Part shown: positions 34,661 to 44,561 of the stretch, in pieces
How the letters are laid out: every line of letters starts with the position of its first letter
Numbering within the stretch: the first letter of the stretch is position 1
Assembly (NCBI RefSeq): GCF_023923225.1
Contig: NZ_CP099489.1
Location: 3,100,001 to 3,164,000 of the forward strand
Direction of reading: 5' to 3'
Length of the DNA: 64,000 nucleotides
Source of the DNA: Ornithinimicrobium faecis
GTDB taxonomy: Bacteria; Actinomycetota; Actinomycetes; Actinomycetales; Dermatophilaceae
Program-made: the position numbers and the translations under genes
Notes under the pieces: generated by a model
Databases searched by the model: none
What the model saw: only the letters and a program-made list of their open reading frames with translations
What the model was told of the DNA's origin: nothing

Positions 34661-35743
34661 GTGACCGACCCCACCACCCACCGACTGCTGCCGATCGGCG
34701 AGCTCTCCCGGGCCAGCGGCCTGACCGTCAGCGCGCTGCGCTTCTATGACCGCGAGGGCCTGCTGGTCCCCGCCGACGTGGACTCGCACACCGGCTATCG
34801 GCGCTATTCCCCCGGCCAGGTGCGCCTGGCGCGCCTGCTGGCCGGGATGCGCCGGGTCGGGATGCCGCTGGCCGAGATGGCTGCGGTCCTCGCCGCGCTG
34901 CCCGACAGCGAGGTTGCCGAGGACCTGCTGACTGCGCACCTGCGGCGGTTGGAGGAGGGCCTGGTGGACGCTCGGCGCGAGGTGGAGCGGCTGCAGGCAC
35001 TGCTGCCCGGCGCGCACACCCACCCGTGGACCGCCGCGGTCGAGGTCGGTGAGTTGGCCCAGGCGCTGGACGGCGTGCGCTTTGCCGTCGGCACCGACCC
35101 GGACTTCCCGATGCTGGGCGGTGTCCTCTGTGAACCGGTCGGCGAGGCGCTCCAACTTGTCGCCACCGATCGCTTTCGCCTGGCGATGGCGCAGGCACCA
35201 GCCACCATCGGCAGCGCCTCGTCGAGCGATGCGCAGACCGGCAGTGCGGCCCTGCTCCCCACCACAGTGATCGATCAGCTGCGACGCGCCCTGAGTGACC
35301 TCGAGGACCAGGAGCTCGTCCGGCTGCACCTGAGCCGGACCCGGTTCGTGCTCGAGGCCAGGGACAAGGCCGTGCTCAACGGCGACTGCCTCGACCTGGA
35401 CTTCCCCGACTATCGGCGGTTGTTGCACGGCGCGGATGAGGGCGGTCAGTCCGTCCGGCTCCCGGTGGCTGACATCCTGGCTGCCCTGTCGGATCGCACC
35501 TCGATGGGTGACGCCTCGGATCGCGTGGTGCTGCACGCCCATGGGATCGGCGATGAGGCCGGGCTCGACGAGGGTGCTGGTCTGCTGCTGGATCGGACCT
35601 TCCTGTGGGAGGCGGCGAGCGCGGCCAGCGACGGTCACGTGGTGCTGCCCCTGGGAGAGCAGATCGCACCGTTGGCCTTCCACGGCGCTGACGACACTGT
35701 GCTGAGTCTGCTGATGCCCGTGCGTCCGGAGCCCTCGCCATGA
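34661..35743 (+). CDS. MerR regulator fused to a DNA polymerase III beta-like (sliding clamp) domain
   Basis: A 360-residue protein. Residues ~8-78 are a MerR helix-turn-helix with wing (IGELSRASGLTVSALRFYDR, GYRRYSPGQVRLARLL). Residues ~80-115 form the dimerisation helix. From ~128 on it resembles the middle domain of DnaN: LDGVRFAVGTDPDFPMLGGV, LVATDRFRLAMAQ and LDLDFPDYRRLL. Only about one or two clamp domains fit, so it cannot make a full DNA ring alone. The clamp-like part may serve as an effector-binding or protein-contact module. It lies directly behind a repair glycosylase and is coupled (ATGA) to a cysteine-rich protein. Confidence 0.85.
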   Translation: MTDPTTHRLLPIGELSRASGLTVSALRFYDREGLLVPADVDSHTGYRRYSPGQVRLARLLAGMRRVGMPLAEMAAVLAALPDSEVAEDLLTAHLRRLEEGLVDARREVERLQALLPGAHTHPWTAAVEVGELAQALDGVRFAVGTDPDFPMLGGVLCEPVGEALQLVATDRFRLAMAQAPATIGSASSSDAQTGSAALLPTTVIDQLRRALSDLEDQELVRLHLSRTRFVLEARDKAVLNGDCLDLDFPDYRRLLHGADEGGQSVRLPVADILAALSDRTSMGDASDRVVLHAHGIGDEAGLDEGAGLLLDRTFLWEAASAASDGHVVLPLGEQIAPLAFHGADDTVLSLLMPVRPEPSP

Positions 35744-36078
35744 GTGTCCTGCTGCACGTGTGCCGCACCTGCCAGCACCGGGAGACCTCCCACCAGGGGC
35801 GGGACCGGGGCTACACCGCGTGCCCGTGCTGTCGCGGAGATGGCGACATCGATCCGGACCCGCTGCTTGTGCAAACCTGGGCCTTCCCGCGGTGGGAGAT
35901 CGAACCGCTCTATCGCCCCGGGACCCAGTGGAACTCCGGCACCAGCCACCGCCTTGAGCTGTGTGCCTGCGCCCGCTGCTTTGCCCGCTACGGAGAGCTC
36001 GCGCCCGACGCGCCCACGGCCGCCTCAACGGCCGGGACCAGCCGGGCGCGCAGCGGCTCGAGCAGCGAGACCGCATAG
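35740..36078 (+). CDS. cysteine-rich (zinc-ribbon-like) protein of unknown function
   Basis: A 112-residue protein with three Cys pairs: CRTCQHR, CPCC and CACARCF, likely one or two zinc sites. The tail is low-complexity Ser/Thr/Ala. The ATG overlaps the MerR-DnaN-like stop by four bases, so it is translationally coupled to it. Its last 91 bases overlap the acyltransferase gene on the other strand. No family recognised. Confidence 0.6.
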   Translation: MSVLLHVCRTCQHRETSHQGRDRGYTACPCCRGDGDIDPDPLLVQTWAFPRWEIEPLYRPGTQWNSGTSHRLELCACARCFARYGELAPDAPTAASTAGTSRARSGSSSETA

Positions 36079-38162
36079 GTGTTGGTGATGTGCGATCCCT
36101 GGCGATAAACCAACACATCGCCGATGACCGGTGGGCAGTCCTCCAGTGGGCAGATCCAGTCGTTCATCGTCAGGAAGGTCGCGGTCGGGACCTGCGCGGC
36201 CGCGGCCTGCAGTGCCCTGGTGCCGCTGCCGTCGGAGCGGTCGAACGCACAGACGGACACGTCATCACGGTGCTCGGAGACACACTCATAGACCGGGTGC
36301 TCCCCCGGACTCGGGGTGTCGGAGAGCACGATGACCGGCACCCCCACCTGCCCCAGATCGGACCAGTAGTCGGCGTAGCCCGCCGCGAGCCGGTCCCGCC
36401 GCTCCTGCCCACTGCCATCACCGCTGCCGTGCTTGACCCCCGAGACGATCACCACATCGGGCTGCTCGTCGCCGAGGAGCCGATCATGGACGTCCTGTCC
36501 CCACCGGAGACAGCTGCCGTCGTCATCGATCGAGGCTGCGGTCCAGGTGCACCCCGACCGCGTGTAGAGGTGCAGCTGCCACCCCTCATCGGTCGCGACC
36601 TGCTCGAGCACGTCGCCCCACTGCCCGATCTTGGAGTCGCCCACCACGGCCACGACGAGCTCACCCTCCGGGTCGCCTGAGACACAGTGGATCACCTCGG
36701 TGGCGCCGACCTTGCCGGAGCAGCCCCGGGCATACAGGTCGGGCAGGTCCTTGGTGGCCAGCAGCGGGTCCGGTGAGATCGACTCGGGCGTGAGGTCGAT
36801 CCGGGAGACATCCGGCCCCGTGTCGGCGAGGTCTGGGTCGCTGTCGTCCGTTGCTGTGGCCGTGGCGGGCGTTGCGTCCTCGTCCACGGCGGACGGGTCG
36901 TCGGCGTCACGTCCCGGTGCCGGCGCATCCATCGGATTCTCCCCACCGTCGAGCAGTGCTTCGGCTCCCGGCGCCGCCTCCGTCTGCTCGATCGAGGACT
37001 CCATGCCGCGCACCAGGGTGACTCCCGCGCCCACCCCGAGCACAGTGCAGGCTGCCCCGACCACGAGCGCCACGAAGGGCAGCCTCGACATCACCGGCGC
37101 GGACCGGATGGGGTTCTCCACCAGCGCATAGGTCAGGCGCGCGGGCAGATAGGAGAAGGCGGCGATCGCAACGCCCTGCCACAGGGAGAGATCCCCCCAG
37201 GCGGCAGCGGCAACCACCAGCAGCGGCCAGTGCCACAGATAGAGGGAGTATGACGTGGCACCGATGTCGCGCATCGGCGCGGCGCCCAGGAGCCGGACCG
37301 GGCCCCGATCCCGTCCCGCGAAGCCACCGGCGATGACTGCTGCGGTGCCCAGCGTCGGCAACAGTGCGGCATACCCGGGCCAGGCCGTTCCGGTTCCCAG
37401 GATCGTCACCGAGAGGAGGAGAGCCGCCAGGCCCGCCCACGCCAGGCCGGTCGCCGTCCCGGGCGCCAGTCGCTGCCAGTGGGCCGAGGTGATGGCCACG
37501 AGGCCGCCGACCCCCAGCTCCCACAGCCGGGTCGTCGTCACGAAATAGGCCGTCTCGGGCTGACTGGCGGTCGCGACCACCGACCACCCGAGCGAGCCCA
37601 CCACGACGAGGAGCAACAGGGCACCGAGCACGGGGCGGGTCCGCAACCGGTGACGATGGACCAGCCAGGCCCCGAACACGATGAGCAGCGGCCAGACGAT
37701 GTAGAACTGCTCCTCCACCGCCAGCGACCAGTAGTGCTGCACCGGGGAGGCGACGGAGTCCTCGGCAAGGTAGTCGACCGACCGGTCCGCCAGTCGCCAG
37801 TTGATCAGATAGGCCGCCGAGGCCACCAGGTCGCCCCCGATCTCGGCCCATCGCACCCGCGGGATGAACAGCCAGGTGAGGATGCCCGTGACGACGAGCA
37901 CGAGCGAGGCGGCCGGCAGGAGCCGCTTGGCCCGTCGCGCATAGAAGGTCAGCAGTGAGACCCGCCCGGAGCGTTCGACCTCACGAACCAGCAGCCCCGT
38001 GATCAGGAACCCGGAGATCACGAAAAAGACGTCGACGCCGGCGAAGCCACCCGGGGCGAAGGGCAGGCCCGCATGGAAGGCGAGCACCATGAGCACCGCA
38101 ACCGCCCGAAGGCCCTCGATGTCGGGACGGAAGTGCGCGGTGCCGGAGTGTCTTCCGGGCAC
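35988..38162 (-). CDS. acyltransferase_3 / SGNH hydrolase fusion (OafA/YrhL-like)
   Basis: A 724-residue membrane O-acyltransferase that probably acetylates a cell-surface glycan. The N-terminal ~370 residues hold about ten helices and the family signatures FRPDIEGLRAVAVLMVLAFH, FFVISGFLITGLL and HYWSLAVEEQFYIVWPLL. An acidic Ser/Asp/Thr linker follows. The C-terminal SGNH domain has VVGDSKIGQWG (Ser block) but ends without an obvious DxxH motif. GTG 38162 is preceded six bases upstream by TACGCT, supporting a leaderless start here rather than GTG 38216. Confidence 0.87.
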   Translation of the reverse strand: MPGRHSGTAHFRPDIEGLRAVAVLMVLAFHAGLPFAPGGFAGVDVFFVISGFLITGLLVREVERSGRVSLLTFYARRAKRLLPAASLVLVVTGILTWLFIPRVRWAEIGGDLVASAAYLINWRLADRSVDYLAEDSVASPVQHYWSLAVEEQFYIVWPLLIVFGAWLVHRHRLRTRPVLGALLLLVVVGSLGWSVVATASQPETAYFVTTTRLWELGVGGLVAITSAHWQRLAPGTATGLAWAGLAALLLSVTILGTGTAWPGYAALLPTLGTAAVIAGGFAGRDRGPVRLLGAAPMRDIGATSYSLYLWHWPLLVVAAAAWGDLSLWQGVAIAAFSYLPARLTYALVENPIRSAPVMSRLPFVALVVGAACTVLGVGAGVTLVRGMESSIEQTEAAPGAEALLDGGENPMDAPAPGRDADDPSAVDEDATPATATATDDSDPDLADTGPDVSRIDLTPESISPDPLLATKDLPDLYARGCSGKVGATEVIHCVSGDPEGELVVAVVGDSKIGQWGDVLEQVATDEGWQLHLYTRSGCTWTAASIDDDGSCLRWGQDVHDRLLGDEQPDVVIVSGVKHGSGDGSGQERRDRLAAGYADYWSDLGQVGVPVIVLSDTPSPGEHPVYECVSEHRDDVSVCAFDRSDGSGTRALQAAAAQVPTATFLTMNDWICPLEDCPPVIGDVLVYRQGSHITNTYAVSLLEPLRARLVPAVEAAVGASGASSP

Positions 38163-38168
38163 GTGCGC

Positions 38169-38174
38169 AGCGTA
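38169..38174 (-). promoter_or_regulatory. -10 element of the acyltransferase gene (leaderless)
   Basis: TACGCT on the minus strand ends six bases before GTG 38162 and decides that start. Confidence 0.45.
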
Positions 38175-38237
38175 CTTCCCGGCGCCCCCGCAGACGCGGT
38201 GCCGGAGCACCGACACGCGGTGGACCGAGGAAGGCCG

Positions 38238-39008
38238 TCAGAGCGCGGACAGCACCCGGGTGTGGAAACGGTGGTGGGTCCGATAGCCCAGCGAGTGATA
38301 GAGCGAGATGGCCGGCGCGTTCGAGCTGAACACTCCGAGGGTGCTGACCCCGCAGCGGTCGAGCGCCCGGCGCGTCAACGCGACGGTCAGCGCCCGGCCG
38401 ATTCCTCGTCCCCGCTGGGCACGATCGACCACGATGCCCGAGAGGTGCGGAGTGCCCGTGGCCAGCAGGTGCATCCCGCCGATGGCCACCAGTGCGCTGC
38501 TGGCGTCCCGCAGCCCGAGCCAGAGCACGCTGAAGCCGTGGCCCGGGAAACCTTCAAAGTCGGTGTTGTGCGCCCGACCGAACGCCTCCAGCTCCGCCGC
38601 GTCGGTGGCATCATCCAGCTCGAGCAGCTCGAGATCACCCGGAAAGACTGCACCCGCTGGTGGCACATCGACGCGGGTCGAGAGGAAGTCCCACCGCCCG
38701 GAGCCGTCGACCAGGAAGCCCGGCGGTGCCGCCAGCTGGCGCCCCGCACTGGTGGAGAACCATTCCAGTGGGGTGTCCGGTGCCAGTGCCAGGAGCTCGG
38801 CCAGGGCCTGCGACTCGGCCTCCGGAGGGGCTCCCGGAGCGACGAGAGCTGCGCCACCCCAGTGGCCGGACGGGCGCCACGGGTGCATCGCCGCCCAGCC
38901 GTGCTCCCCCACGATCGCCACCGCGTCGGCCGGCACCGCCACGTCGACATAGGGACTTGCTCCAGTGGCCTCAAGCAGTTCGTCGTGATTGACAACGCGC
39001 CAGCTCAC
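38238..39008 (-). CDS. GNAT family N-acetyltransferase
   Basis: A 256-residue protein with a C-terminal GNAT domain: LSGIVVDRAQRGRGIGRALT (acetyl-CoA loop RGRGIG), FSSNAPAISLYHSLGYR and RFHTRVL. The N-terminal half is a second, degenerate acetyltransferase-like region. GTG 39008 was chosen as the start nearest the first recognisable sequence (SWRVVNHDELL); other GTG codons lie upstream. It lies between miaB and the acyltransferase on the same strand. Substrate unknown. Confidence 0.78.
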   Translation of the reverse strand: MSWRVVNHDELLEATGASPYVDVAVPADAVAIVGEHGWAAMHPWRPSGHWGGAALVAPGAPPEAESQALAELLALAPDTPLEWFSTSAGRQLAAPPGFLVDGSGRWDFLSTRVDVPPAGAVFPGDLELLELDDATDAAELEAFGRAHNTDFEGFPGHGFSVLWLGLRDASSALVAIGGMHLLATGTPHLSGIVVDRAQRGRGIGRALTVALTRRALDRCGVSTLGVFSSNAPAISLYHSLGYRTHHRFHTRVLSAL

Positions 39009-39042
39009 GGTGTCGGGTCCTGCGGGATGGCGGGCCGGGCAT

Positions 39043-40566
39043 TCACTCGACGGCGCAGGGGGCAGCCGCGATCTGCGGGGTCGGCGGCTTGCCGATGCCC
39101 GGCAGGCCGAGGCTGACGGCCGGTCGCCCCGAGCCGGGGTTGTCCTGCAGTGCCTCCCACGCGTCCCCACCCCGGGTGCGGCGCACGGCATACGGCCCGT
39201 CCTGCACCCCCGAGTCAGCGACCAGGTGGTGCGGCGCGCCATAGGTGACCGCCACGGTCACCATGTCCCCGGGACGGGGCACCTCAGCGCCCTCGGGCAC
39301 CGCAAAGTGCACCAGCCGGTTGTCGCGGGCTCGTCCCGACATGCGCTGGGTCTCGGCGTCCTTGCGCCCCTCACCGGGGGCCACCAGCACCTCGACCTCG
39401 CGGCCCTCCAGGGTGCGGTTCTCCGCCCAGGAGACCTCCTCCTGGACCTCGAGCAGCCGGTCGAAACGGTCCTGCACAACCGCCTTGGGCACCTGATCGT
39501 CCATCTCGGCCGCGGGGGTGCCGGGGCGGATGGAGTATTGGAACGTGAAGGCCGAGGAGAATCGGGAGGCGCGGACCACCTCGAGGGTGTCCTGGAAGTC
39601 CTGCTCGGTCTCGCCGGGGAAGCCAATGATCAGGTCGGTGGTGATCGCCGCGTCCGGGATCTGCTCGCGCACGGAGTCGATGATCCGCAGGAACTTGCTG
39701 CTGCGATAGGAGCGCCGCATGTCCTTGAGGACCTTGTCCGAGCCAGACTGCAGCGGCATGTGCAGGCTCGGCATGACGTTGGGGGTCTCGGCCATGGCCG
39801 TGATGACGTCGTCGGTGAAGGCCGCTGGGTGCGGGCTGGTGAAGCGGACCCGCTCCAGGCCCTCGATCTCACCGCACGCGCGCAGGAGCTTGCCGAAGGC
39901 GAGCCGGTCACCGAACTCGACGCCATAGGTGTTGACGTTCTGCCCGAGCAGAGTGATCTCCACGACCCCCTGGGCGACCAGCGCCTCGATCTCGGCGAGA
40001 ATCTCGCCGGGGCGACGGTCCTTCTCCTTGCCACGCAGGCTGGGCACGATGCAGAACGTGCAGGTGTTGTTGCAGCCCACCGAGATCGACACCCAGGCGG
40101 AGTATGCCGAGTCTCGCCTGGTCGGCAGCGTGGAGGGGAAGACCTCGAGAGACTCGAGGATCTCCACCTCGGCCGCCTTGTTGTGCCGGGCACGCTCCAG
40201 CAGCGCCGGCAGTGATCCGATGTTGTGGGTGCCGAAGACGACATCAACCCACGGCGCCTTGGACACGATGGTGCTGCGATCCTTCTGCGCCAGGCAGCCC
40301 CCGACAGCGATCTGCATGTCCGGGTTCTTCTGCTTGGCCGGGCGCAACATCCCCAGGTTGCCGTAGAGCTTGTTGGCGGCGTTCTCGCGCACCGCGCAGG
40401 TGTTGAACACGACGACGTCGGCTGCCTCGGGGCGCTCACCCTCGGGGATGCTGGCCAACTCGACATATCCGGCGGTCTCGAGGAGCCCCGAGAGCCGCTC
40501 GGAGTCGTGCACGTTCATCTGGCACCCGTGGGTGCGCACGTCATAGGTCTTCACTGCAGTCTCCAT
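39043..40566 (-). CDS. miaB: tRNA-2-methylthio-N6-dimethylallyladenosine synthase MiaB
   Basis: A radical-SAM methylthiotransferase that modifies A37 of UNN-decoding tRNAs. The 507-residue protein has the N-terminal UPF0004 cluster ligands ([28 protein letters not shown]), the radical SAM motif CNNTCTFC, and a C-terminal TRAM domain ([13 protein letters not shown]). ATG 40566 is followed by [21 protein letters not shown] ten bases upstream may be the -10. Confidence 0.95.
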   Translation of the reverse strand: METAVKTYDVRTHGCQMNVHDSERLSGLLETAGYVELASIPEGERPEAADVVVFNTCAVRENAANKLYGNLGMLRPAKQKNPDMQIAVGGCLAQKDRSTIVSKAPWVDVVFGTHNIGSLPALLERARHNKAAEVEILESLEVFPSTLPTRRDSAYSAWVSISVGCNNTCTFCIVPSLRGKEKDRRPGEILAEIEALVAQGVVEITLLGQNVNTYGVEFGDRLAFGKLLRACGEIEGLERVRFTSPHPAAFTDDVITAMAETPNVMPSLHMPLQSGSDKVLKDMRRSYRSSKFLRIIDSVREQIPDAAITTDLIIGFPGETEQDFQDTLEVVRASRFSSAFTFQYSIRPGTPAAEMDDQVPKAVVQDRFDRLLEVQEEVSWAENRTLEGREVEVLVAPGEGRKDAETQRMSGRARDNRLVHFAVPEGAEVPRPGDMVTVAVTYGAPHHLVADSGVQDGPYAVRRTRGGDAWEALQDNPGSGRPAVSLGLPGIGKPPTPQIAAAPCAVE

Positions 40567-40614
40567 CGCACCCACAAGGGTAACCGGCGGTGGTGACAAC
40601 TTTGGCAGGCCTCC

Positions 40615-41397
40615 TCAGCCGCTCGTGCCGCCCCGTCGCCCACGCCGTTGCCTGGCCGTGCGCACGTCATCCGCGACAGGGATCAGACCGGCCGCCAAGA
40701 GGATCAGCGCAAACGGAATCACCGCGGGATAACCGATCCACGTGTAGCCGAGTGCCCCGATGACGCCGCCCACCGCAAACAGGGACACCATCGTCACCAG
40801 CAGCCCGAGCTTGACCGGGTCGTGCTCCACCGGCGGTGTGTTGGCACGCCTGTTGCGGTAGGCGGCCTTCCCCAACTCGATCCCGATGTCGGTCACCATG
40901 CCGGTGACGTGCGTCGTGCGGATGCGGGCGCCGGACACCTTGGTGATCAGGGCATTCTGCAGTCCCATGACGAAGCCCAGGATCGCGATGATCAGCAGTT
41001 CCCCGCCCACGGCGTCCAGGCTGTTCGCGAGCAGACCGAAGAGCAGGATCAGCAGCGCCTCAAGGACGAGGACGATGGCGAAGCGGGCGGAGGTGTCCCG
41101 TCGCCGCATCCAGTTGAACAGGACCGCCGTGGTCGCGGCCCCGGCAACAAAGGACACCAGCGCGGTGCCGGGCGGGAGGATGAGGCGCCACTCCCCCGCA
41201 GCCACGTGATCGGAGACCAGCGCGGTCATGCCGGTCATGTGCGAGGTGTAGATCGCCACCGCCACGAACCCGACCGCGTTGAGGGCGCCGGCAACCACCG
41301 CCATGGCGAAGGCCAGGTGCTGGTTGCCGCGTTCGCTGCGGGAGGCGCCGGTCAGCGCCCGCCCGTAGGCGCCGACCGCGGACCTGCGCGGTTTCAC
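40615..41397 (-). CDS. DUF1275 (YoaK-type) membrane protein
   Basis: A 260-residue protein with about six hydrophobic segments and the DUF1275 signatures AVAIYTSHMTGMTA, FVMGLQNALITK and RTTHVTGMVTDIG. The family is thought to be a transporter or membrane protein with no fixed role. GTG overlaps the upstream methyltransferase stop (GTGA). Confidence 0.86.
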   Translation of the reverse strand: MKPRRSAVGAYGRALTGASRSERGNQHLAFAMAVVAGALNAVGFVAVAIYTSHMTGMTALVSDHVAAGEWRLILPPGTALVSFVAGAATTAVLFNWMRRRDTSARFAIVLVLEALLILLFGLLANSLDAVGGELLIIAILGFVMGLQNALITKVSGARIRTTHVTGMVTDIGIELGKAAYRNRRANTPPVEHDPVKLGLLVTMVSLFAVGGVIGALGYTWIGYPAVIPFALILLAAGLIPVADDVRTARQRRGRRGGTSG

Positions 41398-41999
41398 CGT
41401 GTCGCGGTCGCCAGGAAGACCGAGTAGGCGTGGTCACGCTTGATGATGGTGGTGCAGTCGGTGATGGTCGCCCCGGCGAAGCCCGCCTGCTCCAGTTGCT
41501 CGCTCAGTTCACCGCGGTCGATGCCGTGATGACCGTGGAAGTCGCTGTCGTGGAATGACCCGTCCTCGGTGTCCAGGTCTGTGATGCACACGTGTCCTCC
41601 GGGCCTCAACAGCGAGGCGAAACCGGCGAGCACAGCTGGCACATCGCGCACGTGGTGCATCACCATCGAGGTGACGATCAGGTCGAACTCTTCCGGAGGT
41701 GCCACGTCGTGCTCCAGGTCCAGGTCCCACACCTGGGCATCGCTGAGGACACCCGCCTCGATCTTCTCCTGGATGACCTGTCTCATGCCGGTGGAGTTGT
41801 CCGCCAGCACGATCTGCCCGACATGAGCACGCAACTCCTGGGAGACCAGGCCAGTGCCTGCGCCATACTCCAGGAGCCTGGTTGCGGGCTGGAGCTGCAC
41901 CGCAGCACGCACCGCCGCGGCAACGTCGCGGGCCCGGGACACCTTGTCCGGGTCGCTGTCCCAATCTGCGGCTCTGTCGTCGAAGTTCTCGCTGCCCAT
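41394..41999 (-). CDS. class I SAM-dependent methyltransferase
   Basis: A 201-residue soluble methyltransferase. Motif I is LLEYGAGTGLVSQEL, then IVLADNSTGM, FDLIVTSMVMHHV and LLRPGGHVCITDLD, a standard small-molecule methyltransferase order. CACTCT seven bases before the ATG may be a leaderless -10. Substrate unknown. Coupled to the DUF1275 gene. Confidence 0.85.
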   Translation of the reverse strand: MGSENFDDRAADWDSDPDKVSRARDVAAAVRAAVQLQPATRLLEYGAGTGLVSQELRAHVGQIVLADNSTGMRQVIQEKIEAGVLSDAQVWDLDLEHDVAPPEEFDLIVTSMVMHHVRDVPAVLAGFASLLRPGGHVCITDLDTEDGSFHDSDFHGHHGIDRGELSEQLEQAGFAGATITDCTTIIKRDHAYSVFLATATR

Positions 42000-42103
42000 G
42001 GGCCACAGAGTGCCACGTCCCAGCGGAACACGGTGACGGTGTCACTCCCGGGAGGCGAGGGCTGCGTTGAGGACTACGCTCGGGACAGCGAAAGGAGCGC
42101 ACC

Positions 42104-42604
42104 ATGAGCGATCAGACCAGCCGCGAGAACCTCGACGGTGAATACGGCACCTACAGTCTCGACGACGAGGACCAGCTGCAGCCCGAGGACACCCTCGACG
42201 GATCCGGCGACCCGCTGGACCAGGGCTATCAGACAGCCGACCGGCTCCAGGGCACGACGGCCTGGGGCACCACGGCCGAGGAGCAGCGCACCGACGAGAC
42301 GATCAATCAGCGCATCGGCCAGGAGGTGCCCGACCCGCACTCTGCCTATGGTGCCCCCGACAACGAGAGCGGCCTGGACCGCGATCCGCGCGATCGGGTG
42401 GGTGGTGACGACCCCGACTCGATCCCGGCAGACCAGGACTGGGTCGGCGACTCCGCAGAGGGCGTTGGTCGTCTCGTCGCCCCGGATGAGGGCAATGGCC
42501 CAGACCTCGAGAAGGACATGGTCGCCAGCAACACCGCGAACGCCGATGACTCGCCGGAGGGTGCAGCCATGCACTACGTGGACGAGGACGATCTCGAGGA
42601 CTGA
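42104..42604 (+). CDS. DUF5709 domain-containing protein
   Basis: A 166-residue, strongly acidic and hydrophilic protein, predicted mostly disordered. It carries the DUF5709 pattern DQLQPEDTLDG, PLDQGYQTADR and AWGTTAEEQRTDETINQRIG. An AAAGGAG site precedes the ATG. Function of the family is unknown; it is widespread in actinobacteria. Confidence 0.85.
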   Translation: MSDQTSRENLDGEYGTYSLDDEDQLQPEDTLDGSGDPLDQGYQTADRLQGTTAWGTTAEEQRTDETINQRIGQEVPDPHSAYGAPDNESGLDRDPRDRVGGDDPDSIPADQDWVGDSAEGVGRLVAPDEGNGPDLEKDMVASNTANADDSPEGAAMHYVDEDDLED

Positions 42605-42625
42605 CCGCCTGCCCCAGCGTGGCTG

Positions 42626-43315
42626 CTAGTCGCGCTGGTGCTCGGGCAGGTCCGCGAGGGCCTCGCGGATGACGCCGAAGGCCACATTGCTGTCATAGCC
42701 CTTGCGCGCCAGGAAGCCGGCCAGTCGGCGGGTCTGCACCTGCGGGTCGAGCCCGCGCATGGTGCGCAGCCGCTTGTCCACGAGCTCGCGGGCACGGACA
42801 TGTTGGTCGTCCGAGGCGATGTCCGCCAGGGCGTCCTCGATCAGGTCATCAGACACGCCCTTGCGGCGCAGCTCCTGGCTCAGCGCACGAGGCGCAAGAC
42901 CCTTGGTCTCCTGCCTGGTGCGCACGAGCATGCGGGCATAGGCCGCGTCGTCGATCAGCCCGACCTCCTCGAGCCGGTCCAGGACCACGTGCGAGACCTC
43001 GTCCGCGCAGCCTTTCTGGCGCAGCTTGTCCTCGAGCTGCTTGCGACTGCGCGGAGCCATCGTGAGTTGCCGCAACGCGATCTGTCGCGCGACGTCGTGC
43101 GGGTCCGCCTCGGCATCACCACGCACGGACTCCGGCACATCGGTGTCGCTCCCGTCGCGGCGACGCGAGTCGGGCGCTCGGTCGGCCGAGCGGCGCGTGG
43201 TCGTGGTGGGGGGCGTGGGATCGACCGAGGGTTCACCAGCCTCGGCTGCGGCCAGGACCTCCCGAGCCCGGGCCAACCGATCGGCCGGCCCGGGCTGGGG
43301 CGTGCTGTCGCTCAT
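42626..43315 (-). CDS. recX: recombination regulator RecX
   Basis: A 229-residue RecA modulator. The first ~75 residues are charged and low-complexity; RecX three-helix repeats follow (IALRQLTMAPRSRKQLEDKL, VLDRLEEVGLIDDAAYARML, LRRKGVSDDLIEDAL). It starts five bases after recA, the usual co-transcribed pair. Confidence 0.92.
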   Translation of the reverse strand: MSDSTPQPGPADRLARAREVLAAAEAGEPSVDPTPPTTTTRRSADRAPDSRRRDGSDTDVPESVRGDAEADPHDVARQIALRQLTMAPRSRKQLEDKLRQKGCADEVSHVVLDRLEEVGLIDDAAYARMLVRTRQETKGLAPRALSQELRRKGVSDDLIEDALADIASDDQHVRARELVDKRLRTMRGLDPQVQTRRLAGFLARKGYDSNVAFGVIREALADLPEHQRD

Positions 43316-43320
43316 CTGCG

Positions 43321-44463
43321 TCAGAAGTTGACCGAGACCTCACCGGTGCGTGGGTCGACCCCATCGGGCACCTGGTCATCGACCCCGCCCACCGCTGCGA
43401 GCTCGGCATCCAGAACATCCTCGCCCGCCGGGCGCGGGCCCACCCCGAGCTTGGCCTTGACCTTGCGCTCGATCTCGTCGGCCAGGTCCGGGTTGTCCTT
43501 GAGGAACTGCCGGGAGTTCTCCTTGCCCTGACCGAGCTGGTCGCCCTCGTAGGTGTACCAAGCACCGGCCTTGCGCACGAAGCCGTGCTCGACACCCATG
43601 TCGATCAGGCCACCTTCACGAGAGATGCCCTGCCCGTAGAGGATGTCGAACAGCGCCTCCTTGAACGGCGGGGACACCTTGTTCTTGACGACCTTGACGC
43701 GGGTGCGGTTGCCCACCGCGTCGGTGCCATCCTTGAGTGTCTCGATGCGCCGCACGTCCAGCCGCACTGACGCATAGAACTTCAGCGCCTTGCCACCAGT
43801 GGTCGTCTCAGGTGAGCCGAACATCACACCGATTTTTTCACGGAGCTGGTTAATAAATATGGCAGTGGTGCCGGTCTGGCTCATCGCACCGGTGATCTTG
43901 CGCAGGGCCTGTGACATCAGTCGGGCCTGCAGACCGACGTGGCTGTCACCCATCTCGCCCTCGATCTCAGCGCGGGGCACCAGCGCCGCGACGGAGTCGA
44001 TGACGATGATGTCCAGGGCGCCGGAGCGGATCAGCATGTCCGCGATCTCCAGGGCCTGCTCGCCGGTGTCCGGCTGGCTGACCAACAGAGCATCGGTGTC
44101 GACGCCGAGTGCCTTGGCATACTCCGGGTCGAGTGCGTGCTCGGCATCGATGAAGGCCGCGATGCCCCCGGCCTTCTGTGCACTGGCCACCGCGTGCAGG
44201 GCCACGGTGGTCTTGCCCGAGCTCTCTGGGCCGTAGACCTCGACCACGCGACCGCGTGGGAACCCGCCAACCCCGAGCGCCACGTCGAGTGCGATCGAGC
44301 CGGTCGGGATGACGGCGATCGGCGGGCGACTGTCATCACCCAGGCGCATGACCGCGCCCTTGCCATGTGATTTCTCGATCTGCGCCAGGACCGAGTCAAG
44401 GGCCTTGGACTTGTCCCCCTGGATCTGCTGGATCGGCGTTGGCCTGCTGTTCGGACGTGCCAT
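43321..44463 (-). CDS. recA: recombinase RecA
   Basis: The strand-exchange ATPase of homologous recombination. The 380-residue protein has Walker [40 protein letters not shown] and loop residues [16 protein letters not shown] 44463 lies behind an AAGGAG site with six bases between, better than GTG/ATG codons slightly upstream. A PafBC-type promoter motif lies about 100 bases upstream; no LexA-type palindrome was found in the 220-base gap. Confidence 0.98.
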   Translation of the reverse strand: MARPNSRPTPIQQIQGDKSKALDSVLAQIEKSHGKGAVMRLGDDSRPPIAVIPTGSIALDVALGVGGFPRGRVVEVYGPESSGKTTVALHAVASAQKAGGIAAFIDAEHALDPEYAKALGVDTDALLVSQPDTGEQALEIADMLIRSGALDIIVIDSVAALVPRAEIEGEMGDSHVGLQARLMSQALRKITGAMSQTGTTAIFINQLREKIGVMFGSPETTTGGKALKFYASVRLDVRRIETLKDGTDAVGNRTRVKVVKNKVSPPFKEALFDILYGQGISREGGLIDMGVEHGFVRKAGAWYTYEGDQLGQGKENSRQFLKDNPDLADEIERKVKAKLGVGPRPAGEDVLDAELAAVGGVDDQVPDGVDPRTGEVSVNF

Positions 44464-44561
44464 GTCCTGCTCCTTCACACTCGTGGATGGGCGCGCCTAC
44501 CGGCGACCGACTGCGGTGTGCCCGACCCCACCGGGGCGCGTGCTCATCCGTGTCCTGTCAG

